The notes under the pieces are model-generated. The model did not search any database and had not been told where the DNA came from. It worked only from the letters and a program-made list of their open reading frames with translations. From Gordonia humi (lineage in GTDB: Bacteria; Actinomycetota; Actinomycetes; Mycobacteriales; Mycobacteriaceae): a stretch of 64,000 bases of DNA. Location of the stretch: assembly GCF_014197435.1 (NCBI RefSeq), contig NZ_JACIFP010000001.1:2790001-2854000 (forward strand). The letters are read 5' to 3'. A program made the translations under genes and the position numbers. Below are positions 8,054 to 20,514 of the stretch, piece after piece. Position 1 is the first letter of the stretch, and every line of letters begins with the position of its first letter.

Positions 8054-8461
8054 ATGACAGAACTGTGGGTGCAGCGCACCGGGACCCGCCGATACACCGG
8101 CAAGAGCTCTCGCGGCGCGGAGGTCCTCATCGGTTCGGAGGATGTCGAGGGCGTGTTCACTCCCGGCGAGCTGTTGAAGATCGCGCTCGCCGCCTGCACC
8201 GGCATGTCGACTGATCGACCGCTGTCCCGTCGTCTCGGTGACGACTACGACGCGACCGTACGGGTCTCCGGCGCCGCCGATCGGGAGAACGAGGTGTACC
8301 CGGTGCTGTCGGAGACGCTCGAAGTGGACCTGTCCGAGCTCGATCCCGAAGCGGCACAACGCCTTCTCGTCGTCGTCGAACGCGCCGTCGACAAGGTGTG
8401 CACCGTCGGACGCACCGTCAAGGCGGGGGCGCAGGTCGATCTGACGATCGAATCGGAATGA
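8054..8461 (+). CDS. OsmC/Ohr-family peroxide-detoxifying protein
   Basis: This homologue of Rv2923c (135 residues) belongs to the OsmC/Ohr family of cysteine-based hydroperoxide reductases. The first family cysteine is seen in LKIALAACTGMS and a second in VDKVCTVGRTVKAG near the end, the spacing expected for the thiol pair. The start ATG 8054 has GAGGA five bases upstream. Its stop overlaps the acyP ATG (atga at 8458-8461). The substrate is likely an organic hydroperoxide, by family; nothing here proves it. Confidence 0.88.
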   Translation: MTELWVQRTGTRRYTGKSSRGAEVLIGSEDVEGVFTPGELLKIALAACTGMSTDRPLSRRLGDDYDATVRVSGAADRENEVYPVLSETLEVDLSELDPEAAQRLLVVVERAVDKVCTVGRTVKAGAQVDLTIESE

Positions 8462-8730
8462 CGCAGCGGCTCTCCGCCTGGGTGCACGGACACGTGCAGG
8501 GCGTCGGATTCCGGTGGTGGACGCGCTCGCGCGCCCTGGAGCTGGGGCTGGTCGGCTACGCGTCGAACCACGTCGACGGGCGGGTGCACGTGGTGGCCGA
8601 AGGTCCGCGCGAGAAGCTCGACGCTCTGGTGGCCGCCTTGCGGTCCGGGGACACACCTGGCCGCGTCGACCTGGTGGTCGAGGACTTCTCGTCGGCGCGC
8701 GGAGACCACAGCACGTTCTCCGAGAGATGA
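8458..8730 (+). CDS. acyP: Acylphosphatase
   Basis: This small enzyme (90 residues) hydrolyses the carboxyl-phosphate bond of acylphosphates. The active-site loop VQGVGFRWW contains the catalytic Arg19, and Asn37 in GYASNHVDG is the second catalytic residue. The ferredoxin-like fold length (about 90) is complete. It overlaps the osmC stop by four bases. In mycobacteria the same small gene sits immediately before smc (Rv2922A). Confidence 0.95.
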   Translation: MTQRLSAWVHGHVQGVGFRWWTRSRALELGLVGYASNHVDGRVHVVAEGPREKLDALVAALRSGDTPGRVDLVVEDFSSARGDHSTFSER

Positions 8731-8741
8731 CCGACCGCCGG

Positions 8742-8747
8742 TAGACT
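8742..8747 (+). promoter_or_regulatory. -10 element before smc, probably leaderless
   Basis: TAGACT ends 8 nt before the smc GTG, which lacks a Shine-Dalgarno. Transcription from the expected position would start at the initiation codon. No clear -35 is present. Confidence 0.45.
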
Positions 8748-8755
8748 GGCCGGTC

Positions 8756-11700
8756 GTGCACCTGAAGAGCCTAACCCTGAAGGGTTTCAAATCGTTCGCG
8801 TCGTCGACGACGCTGCGATTCGAGCCCGGCATCACCTGTGTGGTGGGGCCCAACGGGTCGGGCAAGTCGAACGTAGTGGACGCGCTCACCTGGGTGATGG
8901 GGGAGCAGGGGGCCAAAGCGCTGCGCGGGGGCAAGATGGCCGACGTCATCTTCGCGGGCACCTCCGGGCGGTCGCCCCTCGGGCGCGCCGAGGTGACCCT
9001 GACCATCGACAACTCCGACGGCGCCCTCCCCATCGACTACTCCGAGGTCTCGGTGACGCGCCGGATGTTCCGCGACGGCGCGGGCGAGTACGAGATCAAC
9101 GGGAACTCGTGCCGCCTCATGGACGTGCAGGAGCTGCTGTCGGATTCGGGCATCGGTCGGGAGATGCACGTCATCGTCGGGCAGGGGCGTCTCTCGGCGA
9201 TCCTCGAGTCCAAGCCGGAGGACCGCCGAGCGTTCATCGAGGAGGCCGCGGGCGTTCTCAAACACCGCCGCCGTCGGGAGAAGGCGGTCCGCAAACTCGA
9301 CGCGATGGCCGCCAACCTCGCGCGGTTGACCGACCTCACCACGGAACTCCGCCGACAGCTCAAACCGCTCGGCCGGCAGGCCGAGATGGCCCGTCGGGCG
9401 GCGACGGTGCAGGCCGATCTGCGTGATGCCCGGTTGCGCCTGGCCGCCGACGACCTCGTCGCGCGACGCACCGAGATGGCCGAGCACACCTCCACCGAAC
9501 ACGAGGTCCGCGCGCGTCAGGACGAGGTGGCCGCGCAACTCGACGAGGCGACGACGGCGCTGACCCAGGCACAGGAGCACCTCGCGCAGGTCGCGCCCGC
9601 CGCCGCGGAGGCCGGACGCGTGTTCCATCAGCTCGCGACCCTCACCGAACGCGTCGACGGCACACGCCGCGTCGCCGGTGAACGTGCGTCGCACCTGTCG
9701 AGTCCGGCGGCCGCGCCGAGCGGTCCCGATCCGGATCGGCTCGACGAGCAGGCCGAAGAAGCCGCGATGACCGAAGCCGAGCACGCCGAGGCCGTCGAGG
9801 AGGCCGCGGCGAGACTCGAATACGCGACCGCCGCGTTGCAGGCCGCCGAACAGGCGTCCGCCGCCGCCGAACAGGCGCATATGGCAGCGGTGCGGGCCGT
9901 CGCCGACCGCCGCGAAGGCCTCGCCCGGCTGGAGGGACAGGCCGCGAACCTGCGCACCAAGGTCGAGTCGGTCGACGGGGAGACGTCCCGGCTCACCGAG
10001 GCCATCGAGGCCGCGCATCGACGCGGTGACGACGCCCAGGCCCGACTCGACGAGCAGGCGGCGACCACCGCGCAACTCGAATCCCGGGAACAAGGGCTCA
10101 ACGAACACCACGAACGGTGCATCGCGGCGCTGGAACAGACCAGCGAGACCGTCACGACACTGGAACAGACCGAGCGCGACGCCGAGCATGCGATCGCCTC
10201 CCTGACCGCCCGGATCGAAGCCCTCCAGATGGGCCTCGACCGCGGCGACGGCGGGGCGTGGCTGCAGGAGAACGCCTCCGACGGGCTGGGATCGCGGCTG
10301 TCGGATCTGATCACCGTGCACGACGGATACGAGGCGGCGCTCGCACTGGCGCTCGGGCCCGCCGTCGACGCGATCGCCACCGTCGACGGACTCGCCGCGG
10401 TCCGGGCCCTGGGCGCTCTCCGCGACGGCGACGGCGGACGGGCATCGCTCATCGTCGGCGGCCTGAGCGGGCGGACGCGCGGCGATCGTCCGACGCTGCC
10501 GTCCGGCGTGGTGTGGGCACGCGATGTGGTCGACGCCCCCGCCGAGGTCAGCGGGGCCGTCGACGTGCTGCTGGACCGTGTGATCATCGTCGACGACGCC
10601 GCGCGCGGACTGGATCTCGCGATCGAGCACGGGCTGATCGCGGTGACCGGCGACGGCGACCGGATGTCGGCGGCGACCGTCGAGGGCGGATCGTCGACCC
10701 GGCCGTCGACCCTCGAAGTGCAGTCGGCGATCGACGCCGCGGCCGCCGACCTCGTCGAGGCCCGCGCGACCGTGGACCGCGCGGCACACGAGCTGACGGC
10801 CGCGACGGCGTCCCGCGAGCAGGCGCAGGAGGCGGCCGAAGGATCGCTCGCCGCGCTGAACGAGTCGGACGCCAACGTCGGCGCCGCCTACGAACAACTG
10901 GGCAGGCTCGGCATGGAGATCCGGGCGGCCCGCGCCGAAGCCGACCGGCTGACCCGGCAGCGGCGTCTCGCCGAGGAGGGCCGTGCGGACAACCTCGCCG
11001 CGCTCACCGACGTCGAGGAGCGGCTCGCGCGCGCGGTCGACGAGGGCGACGACCCGACCGCCGCCGACACCGACAGCGAGATGCGCGAGGCCGCGGCCGC
11101 CGAGGTCGCCGAGGCGCGGTCGGTGGAGGTCGAGACCCGACTCACCCTGCGCACCGCGGAGGAACGCCTCGCCTCGGTGCGCGGCAAGGCCGAGAGCCTG
11201 CGCCGCGCGGCGGTCAACGAACGCGCCAACCGCGAGCGGCTCAAGAAGCAGGACGCCGCACGACGATACGCAGCAGGCGTTGCCAGCGCCGTCGTCGACG
11301 CCGGAGCGCTGCTGGCCGACGCCGTCGCGCGGGCCGCCGACGACGCCGCACGCGGGCGAGACGAACTCGAGGCCGTCAAGGCCGCGCGGACGGCGGAGGC
11401 CGACGAGCTGCGACGTCTCGTCGACGAACTGACCGCCACCATGAACCAGTTGCGCGACGCCGTCCACCGCGACGAGATCGCGAAGGCGCAGGCGGCGCTG
11501 CGCATCGAGCAACTCGAGGAGCAGATCCTCGAACAGTTCGCGATGGCGCCCGACGACCTCGTCGCCGAGTACGGTCCCGATGTCCCGATGCCGCCGTCCG
11601 ATCTGGAGATGCGCGAGTACGAGATCGCCAAGGAACGCGGCGAACAGGTCGTCGCACCGGTGCCGATGCCGTACGACCGCGCCGCACAGGAGGCGCGGGC

Positions 11701-12346
11701 GAAGCGGGCGCAGAAGGATCTGAACGCGCTCGGCCGAGTGAACCCCCTGGCCCTCGAGGAGTTCGCGGCGCTGGAGGAGCGGTACACGTTCCTGTCGACA
11801 CAGCTCGAGGACGTCAAACAGGCGCGCGAGGACCTGCTGGACGTGATCGCCGACGTCGACGCCCGCATCCTGCAGGTGTTCACCGACGCCTACGCCGACG
11901 TGGAGAAGGAGTTCACGCAGGTGTTCTCGACCCTCTTCCCCGGCGGCGAGGGCCGACTCGTCCTGACCGACCCGTCCGATATGCTCACCACCGGCGTCGA
12001 AGTCGAGGCGCGACCGCCGGGCAAGAAGGTCAAACGGCTGTCGCTGCTGTCCGGCGGGGAGAAGTCCCTGACCGCGGTCGCGATGCTCGTGGCCATCTTC
12101 CGGGCCCGGCCGTCGCCGTTCTATGTGATGGACGAGGTCGAGGCGGCGCTCGACGACGCCAACCTCCGTCGCCTCATCAGCCTGTTCGAGCAGTTGCGCG
12201 AGAAGTCCCAGCTGATCGTCATCACTCACCAGAAGCCGACCATGGAGATCGCCGACGCCCTGTACGGCGTGAGCATGCGCGGTGACGGTATAACTCAGGT
12301 CATCTCCCAACGGCTCCGCGGAGTCGACCTGCAACCCTCCACCTGA
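8756..12346 (+). CDS. smc: Chromosome segregation protein SMC
   Basis: This SMC ATPase (1196 residues) compacts and helps segregate the chromosome with ScpA and ScpB. Walker A GPNGSGKS is at residues 32-39. Two long Ala/Glu-rich coiled coils flank a hinge around residues 500-640 ([17 protein letters not shown] onward). The C-terminal head carries the signature LLSGGEKSL near residue 1100 and Walker [15 protein letters not shown] near 1125. Length is normal for the family. It starts at GTG 8756 and is followed 14 nt later by ftsY, an order conserved in actinobacteria. Confidence 0.97.
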   Translation: MHLKSLTLKGFKSFASSTTLRFEPGITCVVGPNGSGKSNVVDALTWVMGEQGAKALRGGKMADVIFAGTSGRSPLGRAEVTLTIDNSDGALPIDYSEVSVTRRMFRDGAGEYEINGNSCRLMDVQELLSDSGIGREMHVIVGQGRLSAILESKPEDRRAFIEEAAGVLKHRRRREKAVRKLDAMAANLARLTDLTTELRRQLKPLGRQAEMARRAATVQADLRDARLRLAADDLVARRTEMAEHTSTEHEVRARQDEVAAQLDEATTALTQAQEHLAQVAPAAAEAGRVFHQLATLTERVDGTRRVAGERASHLSSPAAAPSGPDPDRLDEQAEEAAMTEAEHAEAVEEAAARLEYATAALQAAEQASAAAEQAHMAAVRAVADRREGLARLEGQAANLRTKVESVDGETSRLTEAIEAAHRRGDDAQARLDEQAATTAQLESREQGLNEHHERCIAALEQTSETVTTLEQTERDAEHAIASLTARIEALQMGLDRGDGGAWLQENASDGLGSRLSDLITVHDGYEAALALALGPAVDAIATVDGLAAVRALGALRDGDGGRASLIVGGLSGRTRGDRPTLPSGVVWARDVVDAPAEVSGAVDVLLDRVIIVDDAARGLDLAIEHGLIAVTGDGDRMSAATVEGGSSTRPSTLEVQSAIDAAAADLVEARATVDRAAHELTAATASREQAQEAAEGSLAALNESDANVGAAYEQLGRLGMEIRAARAEADRLTRQRRLAEEGRADNLAALTDVEERLARAVDEGDDPTAADTDSEMREAAAAEVAEARSVEVETRLTLRTAEERLASVRGKAESLRRAAVNERANRERLKKQDAARRYAAGVASAVVDAGALLADAVARAADDAARGRDELEAVKAARTAEADELRRLVDELTATMNQLRDAVHRDEIAKAQAALRIEQLEEQILEQFAMAPDDLVAEYGPDVPMPPSDLEMREYEIAKERGEQVVAPVPMPYDRAAQEARAKRAQKDLNALGRVNPLALEEFAALEERYTFLSTQLEDVKQAREDLLDVIADVDARILQVFTDAYADVEKEFTQVFSTLFPGGEGRLVLTDPSDMLTTGVEVEARPPGKKVKRLSLLSGGEKSLTAVAMLVAIFRARPSPFYVMDEVEAALDDANLRRLISLFEQLREKSQLIVITHQKPTMEIADALYGVSMRGDGITQVISQRLRGVDLQPST

Positions 12347-12360
12347 AAGGCAACCTCCCA

Positions 12361-13854
12361 GTGAGTACTGAAGTCCTGATCGGCATCGTCGTCGGAGTGG
12401 TCGCGCTGATCATTCTGATCGGCGTGGTCGGTTATGTGGTCAACCGCAAGCGGCAGATCTCGATCACCGACAAGCCTGCTCAGATGGAGCCGACCGACGG
12501 CACCGTCCGCGAGGTCGACAGATCCGGCGGATACAAGGCCGGATCGGGCTTCAACTTCAGCCAGGGCGGCGGAGGGTCGGCGACGATCGACAAGCCGAAA
12601 CCGGAGCCGAAGCCGGAGCCGGAGCCGAAACCCGAGCCGAAGCCGGAGCCTGCGCCGACATCCGATCCCGGGCCGGTCGCGCCGACGCCCGAGGTCGAGA
12701 CTGGGCCCGATGTAGAGACTGAGCCAGAGGTAGAGACCGGGCCGGAGGTTGAGACTGAGCCGAAGGTCGAGACTGAGCCGAAGGTCGAGGCTGGGCCGGA
12801 CGTAGAGACGGGGCCGAAGGTCGAGACAGAGCCGACGCCGGAGCCGGAGTCGGAGCCGGATGTCGTCCCCGAACCTGCCGTCCCCGAACCCGCTGTCGAG
12901 CAGAAGCCCGAACCCGAACCGCAGCTCGACGAGATCGAGCCGACCGCCGGACGTCTGTCGCGTCTGCGCGGGCGCCTGTCGCGGTCGCAGGGTGCGATCG
13001 GCGCGAGCGTTCTCGGCCTGCTGGGTGCCGGAGACCTCGACGAGGACTCGTGGGAGGAGATCGAGGACACGCTCGTCATGGCCGACCTCGGCACCGCGGC
13101 CACCTCCACCGTCGTCGAACGGCTCCGGGAGGAGCTCGCCGCGGGCAAGGTCCGCACGGCCGACGACGCGCGCGCCGCGCTCAAGCGCATCCTCGTCGAG
13201 CAGCTGCATCCCGATCTCGACCGGTCGGTCCGGGCACTCCCTCATGCGAACGGCCCGGCCGTGGTCCTCGTGGTCGGCGTGAACGGCGTCGGTAAGACCA
13301 CGACCACGGGCAAGCTGGCCCGCGTCCTCGTCGCCGACGGGCGTCGGGTCACGCTCGGTGCCGCCGACACCTTCCGCGCCGCCGCCGCCGACCAGCTCCA
13401 GACCTGGGGCGAGCGCGTCGGCGCGGGCATCGTCCGAGGCAAGGAGGGCGCCGATCCGGCGTCGGTGGCGTTCGACGCCGTCTCGACCGGCATCGACGAC
13501 GGCGTGGACGTCGTCCTCATCGACACGGCCGGCCGCCTGCACACCAAGGCCGGTCTGATGGACGAACTCGGCAAGGTCAAGCGCGTCGTGGAGAAGAAGG
13601 TCGAGGTCGACGAGGTACTGCTCGTCCTCGACGCGACCGTCGGACAGAACGGCCTGATGCAGGCCAAGGTCTTCGGCGAGGTGGTCTCCCTGACCGGTGT
13701 GGTCCTGACCAAACTCGACGGAACGGCCAAGGGCGGCATCGTCTTCCGGATCCAGGAGGAGCTCGGCGTCCCGGTGAAGCTCGTCGGCCTCGGCGAGGGC
13801 GCCGACGATCTTGCGCCGTTCGAGCCCGAGGCGTTCGTCGACGCGCTGTTGTAG
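12361..13854 (+). CDS. ftsY: Signal recognition particle receptor FtsY
   Basis: FtsY is the membrane-side GTPase that receives SRP-bound ribosomes during co-translational export. The 497-residue protein starts (GTG) with an N-terminal transmembrane helix at about residues 3-25, unlike E. coli FtsY. A long acidic Pro/Glu/Val/Thr-rich linker follows, built of degenerate short repeats at about residues 80-195. The NG domain comes last: GVNGVGKTT at 306-314, DTAGR at 388-392 and [10 protein letters not shown] near 450. The linker is the variable part of the family. It lies just downstream of smc; the cognate GTPase ffh is at 21550. Confidence 0.97.
   Translation: MSTEVLIGIVVGVVALIILIGVVGYVVNRKRQISITDKPAQMEPTDGTVREVDRSGGYKAGSGFNFSQGGGGSATIDKPKPEPKPEPEPKPEPKPEPAPTSDPGPVAPTPEVETGPDVETEPEVETGPEVETEPKVETEPKVEAGPDVETGPKVETEPTPEPESEPDVVPEPAVPEPAVEQKPEPEPQLDEIEPTAGRLSRLRGRLSRSQGAIGASVLGLLGAGDLDEDSWEEIEDTLVMADLGTAATSTVVERLREELAAGKVRTADDARAALKRILVEQLHPDLDRSVRALPHANGPAVVLVVGVNGVGKTTTTGKLARVLVADGRRVTLGAADTFRAAAADQLQTWGERVGAGIVRGKEGADPASVAFDAVSTGIDDGVDVVLIDTAGRLHTKAGLMDELGKVKRVVEKKVEVDEVLLVLDATVGQNGLMQAKVFGEVVSLTGVVLTKLDGTAKGGIVFRIQEELGVPVKLVGLGEGADDLAPFEPEAFVDALL
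12688..12861 (+). repeat. Degenerate 18-nt coding repeat in ftsY linker
   Basis: Nucleotides 12688 to about 12861 consist of imperfect 18-nt units encoding P(E/D/K)VET(G/E), about eight to nine copies. Synonymous drift such as gaggtcgagact against gaggttgagact shows that the repeat has aged. It forms the acidic membrane-proximal linker of FtsY. Confidence 0.7.
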
Positions 13855-13872
13855 CGGTTCCCCTCCGCAACC

Positions 13873-13923
13873 ATTGAATCCTGCTTCAATCCTTGGTAGA
13901 CAAGGAGTGAAGCAGGGTTCAAT
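13873..13923. promoter_or_regulatory. 51-bp inverted repeat with embedded tetR promoter
   Basis: Two 18-bp half-elements, 13873-13890 and 13906-13923, match in inverted orientation at 16 of 18 positions. Between them ccttg (13891-13895) pairs with caagg (13901-13905) around gtaga. The whole is a near-perfect 23-bp-arm palindrome. A promoter is buried in it: TTGAAT (13874-13879), 17 nt, TAGACA (13897-13902). The most direct reading is a pair of TetR operators for autoregulation; it could also end the ftsY transcript. Confidence 0.7.
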
Positions 13924-13942
13924 CTTTCGTGAGGAGCGACGA

Positions 13943-14572
13943 GTGGCGTACCGGCCCACCGAGAACACGCGACGCAGCGCGCAGGCGAAACGCGCCGCGA
14001 TGCTGTCGGCGGCGCGCGGTCTGGTCGCCGAGTCGGGATTCTCGGCCGCCACCGTCGCGGCGATCGCCGAGGGGAGCGGCGTCAGCGTCGGCTCGGTGTA
14101 CTCGTACTTCGACAACCGGGACACACTGCTCGCCGAGGTGTTCCGAGACACGGCCGAGTACGAGTTCGCGCGGGTGTCGGCGGCGGTCGACGCCGCGGAC
14201 TCGCCGGTGGCGCGGCTCGACGCGCTGATCGTCACCTTCGCCGAACGTGCGCTGCGCGGGCGTCGCCTCGCGTGGTCGCTGCTGTTCGAGCCGGTGATCC
14301 CCGCCGTCGACGCGCAACGGCTGCGTCTACGGCGGTGGTACCGCGACCTCGGTGCGCAGGTGATCGACGATGGCGTGGCGGCCGGTGTGTTCATTCCCCA
14401 GGACGCCGGGGTCACCGCGTCCGCGCTGCTCGGCGCGATCTCCGAATCGCTCGTCGGTGCGCTGAACCCCGACATCGCGCCGCCGGTCGCCGACGATCCC
14501 GACGCCCTGCTCGACACCATCCGCGCGTTCTGCTTCCGAGCCCTGGGCGCCACTGAGAAGGAGAGGTCATGA
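13943..14572 (+). CDS. TetR/AcrR-family transcriptional regulator
   Basis: This predicted dimeric DNA-binding repressor has 209 residues. The N-terminal helix-turn-helix is clear: AARGLVAESGFSAATV and then EGSGVSVGSVYSYFDNRDTL. The ligand-binding half is divergent and gives no effector. The start GTG 13943 follows gaggag at 13930-13935; upstream the frame is open but covers the palindromic operator region. The stop overlaps the ATG of the acyl-CoA dehydrogenase, so the two are co-transcribed and the regulator probably controls both through the inverted repeat just upstream. An acyl-CoA or fatty acid ligand is a guess from the neighbour. Confidence 0.9.
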   Translation: MAYRPTENTRRSAQAKRAAMLSAARGLVAESGFSAATVAAIAEGSGVSVGSVYSYFDNRDTLLAEVFRDTAEYEFARVSAAVDAADSPVARLDALIVTFAERALRGRRLAWSLLFEPVIPAVDAQRLRLRRWYRDLGAQVIDDGVAAGVFIPQDAGVTASALLGAISESLVGALNPDIAPPVADDPDALLDTIRAFCFRALGATEKERS

Positions 14573-16188
14573 CCGCAACCCACGAGGTGTTCAATCAGGC
14601 GCCGCCGCGCGTCGACGTCAACGAGTACCTGAGCAATCGTCCACTGACCGAGGCCGTCGAGGCCTACGGTGCGGGGTGGGCCGACGAGCGTCTCGCCGCC
14701 GCGGGCGCCCTCGTCGGTCGCGCCGACTTCCAACGGGACGCCGATCTCGCCAACACGATCACACCGACGCTGCACACGCACGACAGATGGGGCAATCGCG
14801 TCGACGAGGTCGAGTTCCACCCGGCGTACCACCGGATCATCGGCGATGCGATCGCACACGGCGCGCATACGAGCTGTTGGGCCGATCCGCGCGCGGGCGC
14901 ACACGTGGCCCGCGCCGCGATGTTCACCCAGTTCGGTCAGATCGAGCCAGGGCACGCCTGCCCGGTCAGCATGACGCACGCCGTCGTCCCGTCGCTGCGC
15001 ATCGACCCGGTGCTCGCCGAGCGGTGGGTGCCCCGCACCCTGTCGACCGACTACGACCCGAGCCTGGCCGATCCGGCCAAACCGTCCGCGATCTTCGGCA
15101 TGGCGATGACCGAGAAGCAGGGCGGTTCGGACATCCGTGCCAACACCACGCGGGCCACCGACAACGGCGACGGCACGTATCGGATCACCGGCCACAAGTG
15201 GTTCTGCTCGGCGCCGCAGTCGGACGCGTTCCTCGTCCTGGCCAAGACCGAGCCGGGGGTCACCTGCTTCGTCGTCCCGCGCACCCTTCCCGACGGCACG
15301 CGCAACGTCTTCGCGATCCAGCGGCTCAAGGACAAACTCGGCAACAAGTCGAACGCGTCCAGCGAGATCGAGTTCTCGGACACGATCGGATGGCGTCTGG
15401 GCGACGAGGGCGCGGGCGTCCGCACGATCATCGAGATGGTCAATCAGACCCGCCTGGACTGTGCGCTCGGCAGTGCCGCGGGCATGCGCCAGTCGGTCGC
15501 CGAGGCCGCGTGGCACGTGCGCAACCGCTCCGCGTTCGGGGCGACGCTCATCGATCAGCCGGCGATGACCGCGGTGATCGCCGATCTGCAACTCGAAGCC
15601 GAGGCGGCCACCTGGACGGCGATGCGCCTGGCCGCGGCCTACGACGACGACTCCGACCAGTCGCAGGCCTTCCGGCGCCTGGCGACCGCCGTCGGCAAGT
15701 ACTGGGTGTGCAAGCGCGGCCCCAACCACGCCTATGAGGCGCTCGAATGCCTCGGCGGCAACGGCTACACGGAGGCGTTCCCGCTGGCCCGCCGATTCCG
15801 CGAGCAGCCGGTGATGGCGGTGTGGGAGGGATCGGGCAATGTGATCGCGCTCGACGTGCTGCGCGCCATGGTCCGTGATCCGCTGTCGGTGGAGGCGCTC
15901 GACGCGGAGTTCGACCTCGCCCTCGGACAGCACCACGGTTACGACCTGCACGTGGAACGGACCCGCAAGCTCGTCGCGCAGGCGGGCGCCGACCCCGCCG
16001 GGGCGCCCGCCATCGCCCGCAGGCTCACCGAGTCGTTGGCCCTGGCGTTGCAGGGCTCCATTCTGATCCGGCAGGCGCCGTCGGTCGTGGCGGACGCCTT
16101 CGTCGCGGGCCGACTCGAGGACGCCGGACAGATGTACGGGGTGCTCGACCCCCGCTTGGACCTCGCCGCGATCGCCGCGCGCGCCTGA
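14569..16188 (+). CDS. AidB-like acyl-CoA dehydrogenase
   Basis: This FAD-dependent acyl-CoA dehydrogenase family protein has 539 residues, near the AidB length and longer than ordinary ACADs (about 390). AidB-type features are an N-terminal extension (YLSNRPLTEAVEAYG), the flavin-site FGMAMTEKQGGSDIRANTT, and the C-terminal FREQPVMAVWEGSGNVIALD. In E. coli AidB is a DNA-binding alkylation-response flavoprotein; actinobacterial members may instead be true dehydrogenases, and the substrate cannot be read from sequence. It is translationally coupled to the TetR gene. This pair interrupts the ftsY-amt order seen in mycobacteria, so it is an accessory insertion. Confidence 0.88.
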   Translation: MTATHEVFNQAPPRVDVNEYLSNRPLTEAVEAYGAGWADERLAAAGALVGRADFQRDADLANTITPTLHTHDRWGNRVDEVEFHPAYHRIIGDAIAHGAHTSCWADPRAGAHVARAAMFTQFGQIEPGHACPVSMTHAVVPSLRIDPVLAERWVPRTLSTDYDPSLADPAKPSAIFGMAMTEKQGGSDIRANTTRATDNGDGTYRITGHKWFCSAPQSDAFLVLAKTEPGVTCFVVPRTLPDGTRNVFAIQRLKDKLGNKSNASSEIEFSDTIGWRLGDEGAGVRTIIEMVNQTRLDCALGSAAGMRQSVAEAAWHVRNRSAFGATLIDQPAMTAVIADLQLEAEAATWTAMRLAAAYDDDSDQSQAFRRLATAVGKYWVCKRGPNHAYEALECLGGNGYTEAFPLARRFREQPVMAVWEGSGNVIALDVLRAMVRDPLSVEALDAEFDLALGQHHGYDLHVERTRKLVAQAGADPAGAPAIARRLTESLALALQGSILIRQAPSVVADAFVAGRLEDAGQMYGVLDPRLDLAAIAARA

Positions 16189-16206
16189 GGTGCGGTGTCG
16201 CCCGTC

Positions 16207-16222
16207 GTAACACGCCCGAAAT
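16207..16222 (+). promoter_or_regulatory. GlnR-like box 1 upstream of amt
   Basis: GTAAC-N6-GAAAT matches the actinobacterial GlnR element GTnAC-n6-GAAAc with one difference. It begins 31 bp before the second box, close to three helical turns. It lies about 130 bp before the amt start. Confidence 0.65.
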
Positions 16223-16237
16223 ACCGGACCGCCGGGT

Positions 16238-16253
16238 GTGACCGGGCGGAAAC
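16238..16253 (+). promoter_or_regulatory. GlnR-like box 2 upstream of amt
   Basis: GTGAC-N6-GAAAC is a full match to the GTnAC-n6-GAAAc GlnR element known from Streptomyces amtB and glnA promoters. Two phased a-b sites before an ammonium transporter gene are the expected layout for nitrogen control. Confidence 0.75.
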
Positions 16254-16335
16254 ACGAGCGCACCGGTCAGGAAATCTGCACGCGAGAACCTTTCCTCACA
16301 CGTCGAACACCGACGGGTGAGGAGGTTTGCGGAAA

Positions 16336-17670
16336 GTGAATGCAGCATTGCCGGACGACGTGTTCGGCGCCATCGACACCGGGAACACGGCCTGGGTCAT
16401 CGTGAGCGCGGCTCTCGTGCTTCTGATGACTCCCGCGCTGGCGTTCTTCTACGGCGGACTGACCCGTGCCAAAGCGGTCCTGAACATGATGATGATGTCG
16501 TTCGGGGCACTCGGCGCGGTGACCGTCGTCTACGTCCTGTGGGGATTCTCGATGTCGTTCGGGAACACGCTCACCGGCAGCGGCGACATCGCGGGTATCT
16601 TCTCCAATCCGTTCGCGCTCTTCGGATCCGACCAGTTGACACAGGCACGAGAGGTCGGGGACGCCACCCACGTCGTGGTGTGGGGGACCACCGGCATCCC
16701 GGCGTTGGTCTTCATGGCGTTCCAGTTGACGTTCGCGGTCCTGACCGTGGCCCTGATCAGCGGCGCGGTGGCCGAGCGCGTCAAGTTCTCGACGTGGATC
16801 GTCTTCGCCGTCGCGTTCTCGACCATCGTCTACTTCCCGCTCGCCCACATGGTGTGGGGCGGCGGTCTGTTGTCGGGCTCGGAGGACGGTATCGCGGCGT
16901 GGATGTTCGGCACCACCGACGGTGCGGCGACCGTCGCGCCGATCGACTTCGCCGGCGGCACCGTCGTGCACATCAACGCCGGCATCGCCGCGTTGGTCCT
17001 CGCGCTGGTCGTGGGACAGCGGCGCGGATTCGGACGCACCGCGTTCCGCCCGCACAACATCCCGTTCGTGATGCTCGGCGCGGCGCTCCTGTGGTTCGGC
17101 TGGTTCGGCTTCAACGCGGGGTCGGAACTGGCCGCGGACGCGACCGCCGGTCTGGTGTGGATCAACACCGTCGCCGGTACCGCCGCGGCGATGGTCGGCT
17201 GGCTCGCCGTGGAGTGGTTCCGCGACAAGCACGCGACCAGTGTGGGCGCGGCATCCGGCGTCGTCGCGGGTCTCGTCGCGATCACCCCGGCCTGCGGGGC
17301 GTTGACCCCGCTGGGTTCGCTGCTCCTCGGGCTGGTGGCCGGCGGACTGTCGGCGTTGGCGATCGGACTCAAGTACCGCTTCGGATTCGACGATTCGCTC
17401 GACGTGGTCGGCGTGCACCTGGTGTCCGGTCTGTGGGGCACGATCGGCATCGGTCTGCTCGCCAAGGACACCGGTCTGCTCTACGGCCACGACGCTCGTC
17501 AGCTCGCGGTCCAGACGGTCATCGCGGTGGTCGCACTCGCGTTCACCGGTGTGCTGACCGCGGCCATCGCGTTCGCTCTCAAACCGCTGGGCTGGCGCGT
17601 CGATCGCGAAGCCGAATTCAGCGGCATCGACGCAGCTGAGCACGCGGAGAGTGCGTATGAGACCGCATAG
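16336..17670 (+). CDS. amt: Ammonium transporter
   Basis: This Amt/MEP/Rh-family membrane channel for ammonium has 444 residues and about 11 transmembrane helices. Family landmarks are AFFYGGLTRAK in the second helix and the twin pore histidines in VVHINAG and VGVHLVSGLWGTI. I chose GTG 16336, because GGAGG at 16321-16325 then has 10-nt spacing; the in-frame TTG 16327 would leave only one base. It is first in amt-glnB-glnD, the conserved nitrogen-sensing operon. The two GlnR-like boxes upstream suggest induction under nitrogen limitation, and GlnB probably gates the channel. Confidence 0.96.
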   Translation: MNAALPDDVFGAIDTGNTAWVIVSAALVLLMTPALAFFYGGLTRAKAVLNMMMMSFGALGAVTVVYVLWGFSMSFGNTLTGSGDIAGIFSNPFALFGSDQLTQAREVGDATHVVVWGTTGIPALVFMAFQLTFAVLTVALISGAVAERVKFSTWIVFAVAFSTIVYFPLAHMVWGGGLLSGSEDGIAAWMFGTTDGAATVAPIDFAGGTVVHINAGIAALVLALVVGQRRGFGRTAFRPHNIPFVMLGAALLWFGWFGFNAGSELAADATAGLVWINTVAGTAAAMVGWLAVEWFRDKHATSVGAASGVVAGLVAITPACGALTPLGSLLLGLVAGGLSALAIGLKYRFGFDDSLDVVGVHLVSGLWGTIGIGLLAKDTGLLYGHDARQLAVQTVIAVVALAFTGVLTAAIAFALKPLGWRVDREAEFSGIDAAEHAESAYETA

Positions 17671-17684
17671 GGGCGCCGAACCCG

Positions 17685-20425
<2,741 letters not shown>

Positions 20426-20514
20426 GGAGCGTCGGCGGAACGGCTGTCATTCGATCGGATTACGCTGGTCAGCAGCGATTCTATTCGCCGCCGCAGTGGG
20501 GTAGTTTTCGTGCC

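Noticed and set aside
8771..12334. Very long open frame opposite smc (over 1100 codons)
   Set aside because: It is the mirror of a certain gene. High third-position G+C keeps antisense frames open, and its translation shows no domain.
12295..16263. A 1300-codon open frame opposite ftsY, tetR and the dehydrogenase
   Set aside because: It spans three recognisable genes and their regulatory gap, with low-complexity translation.
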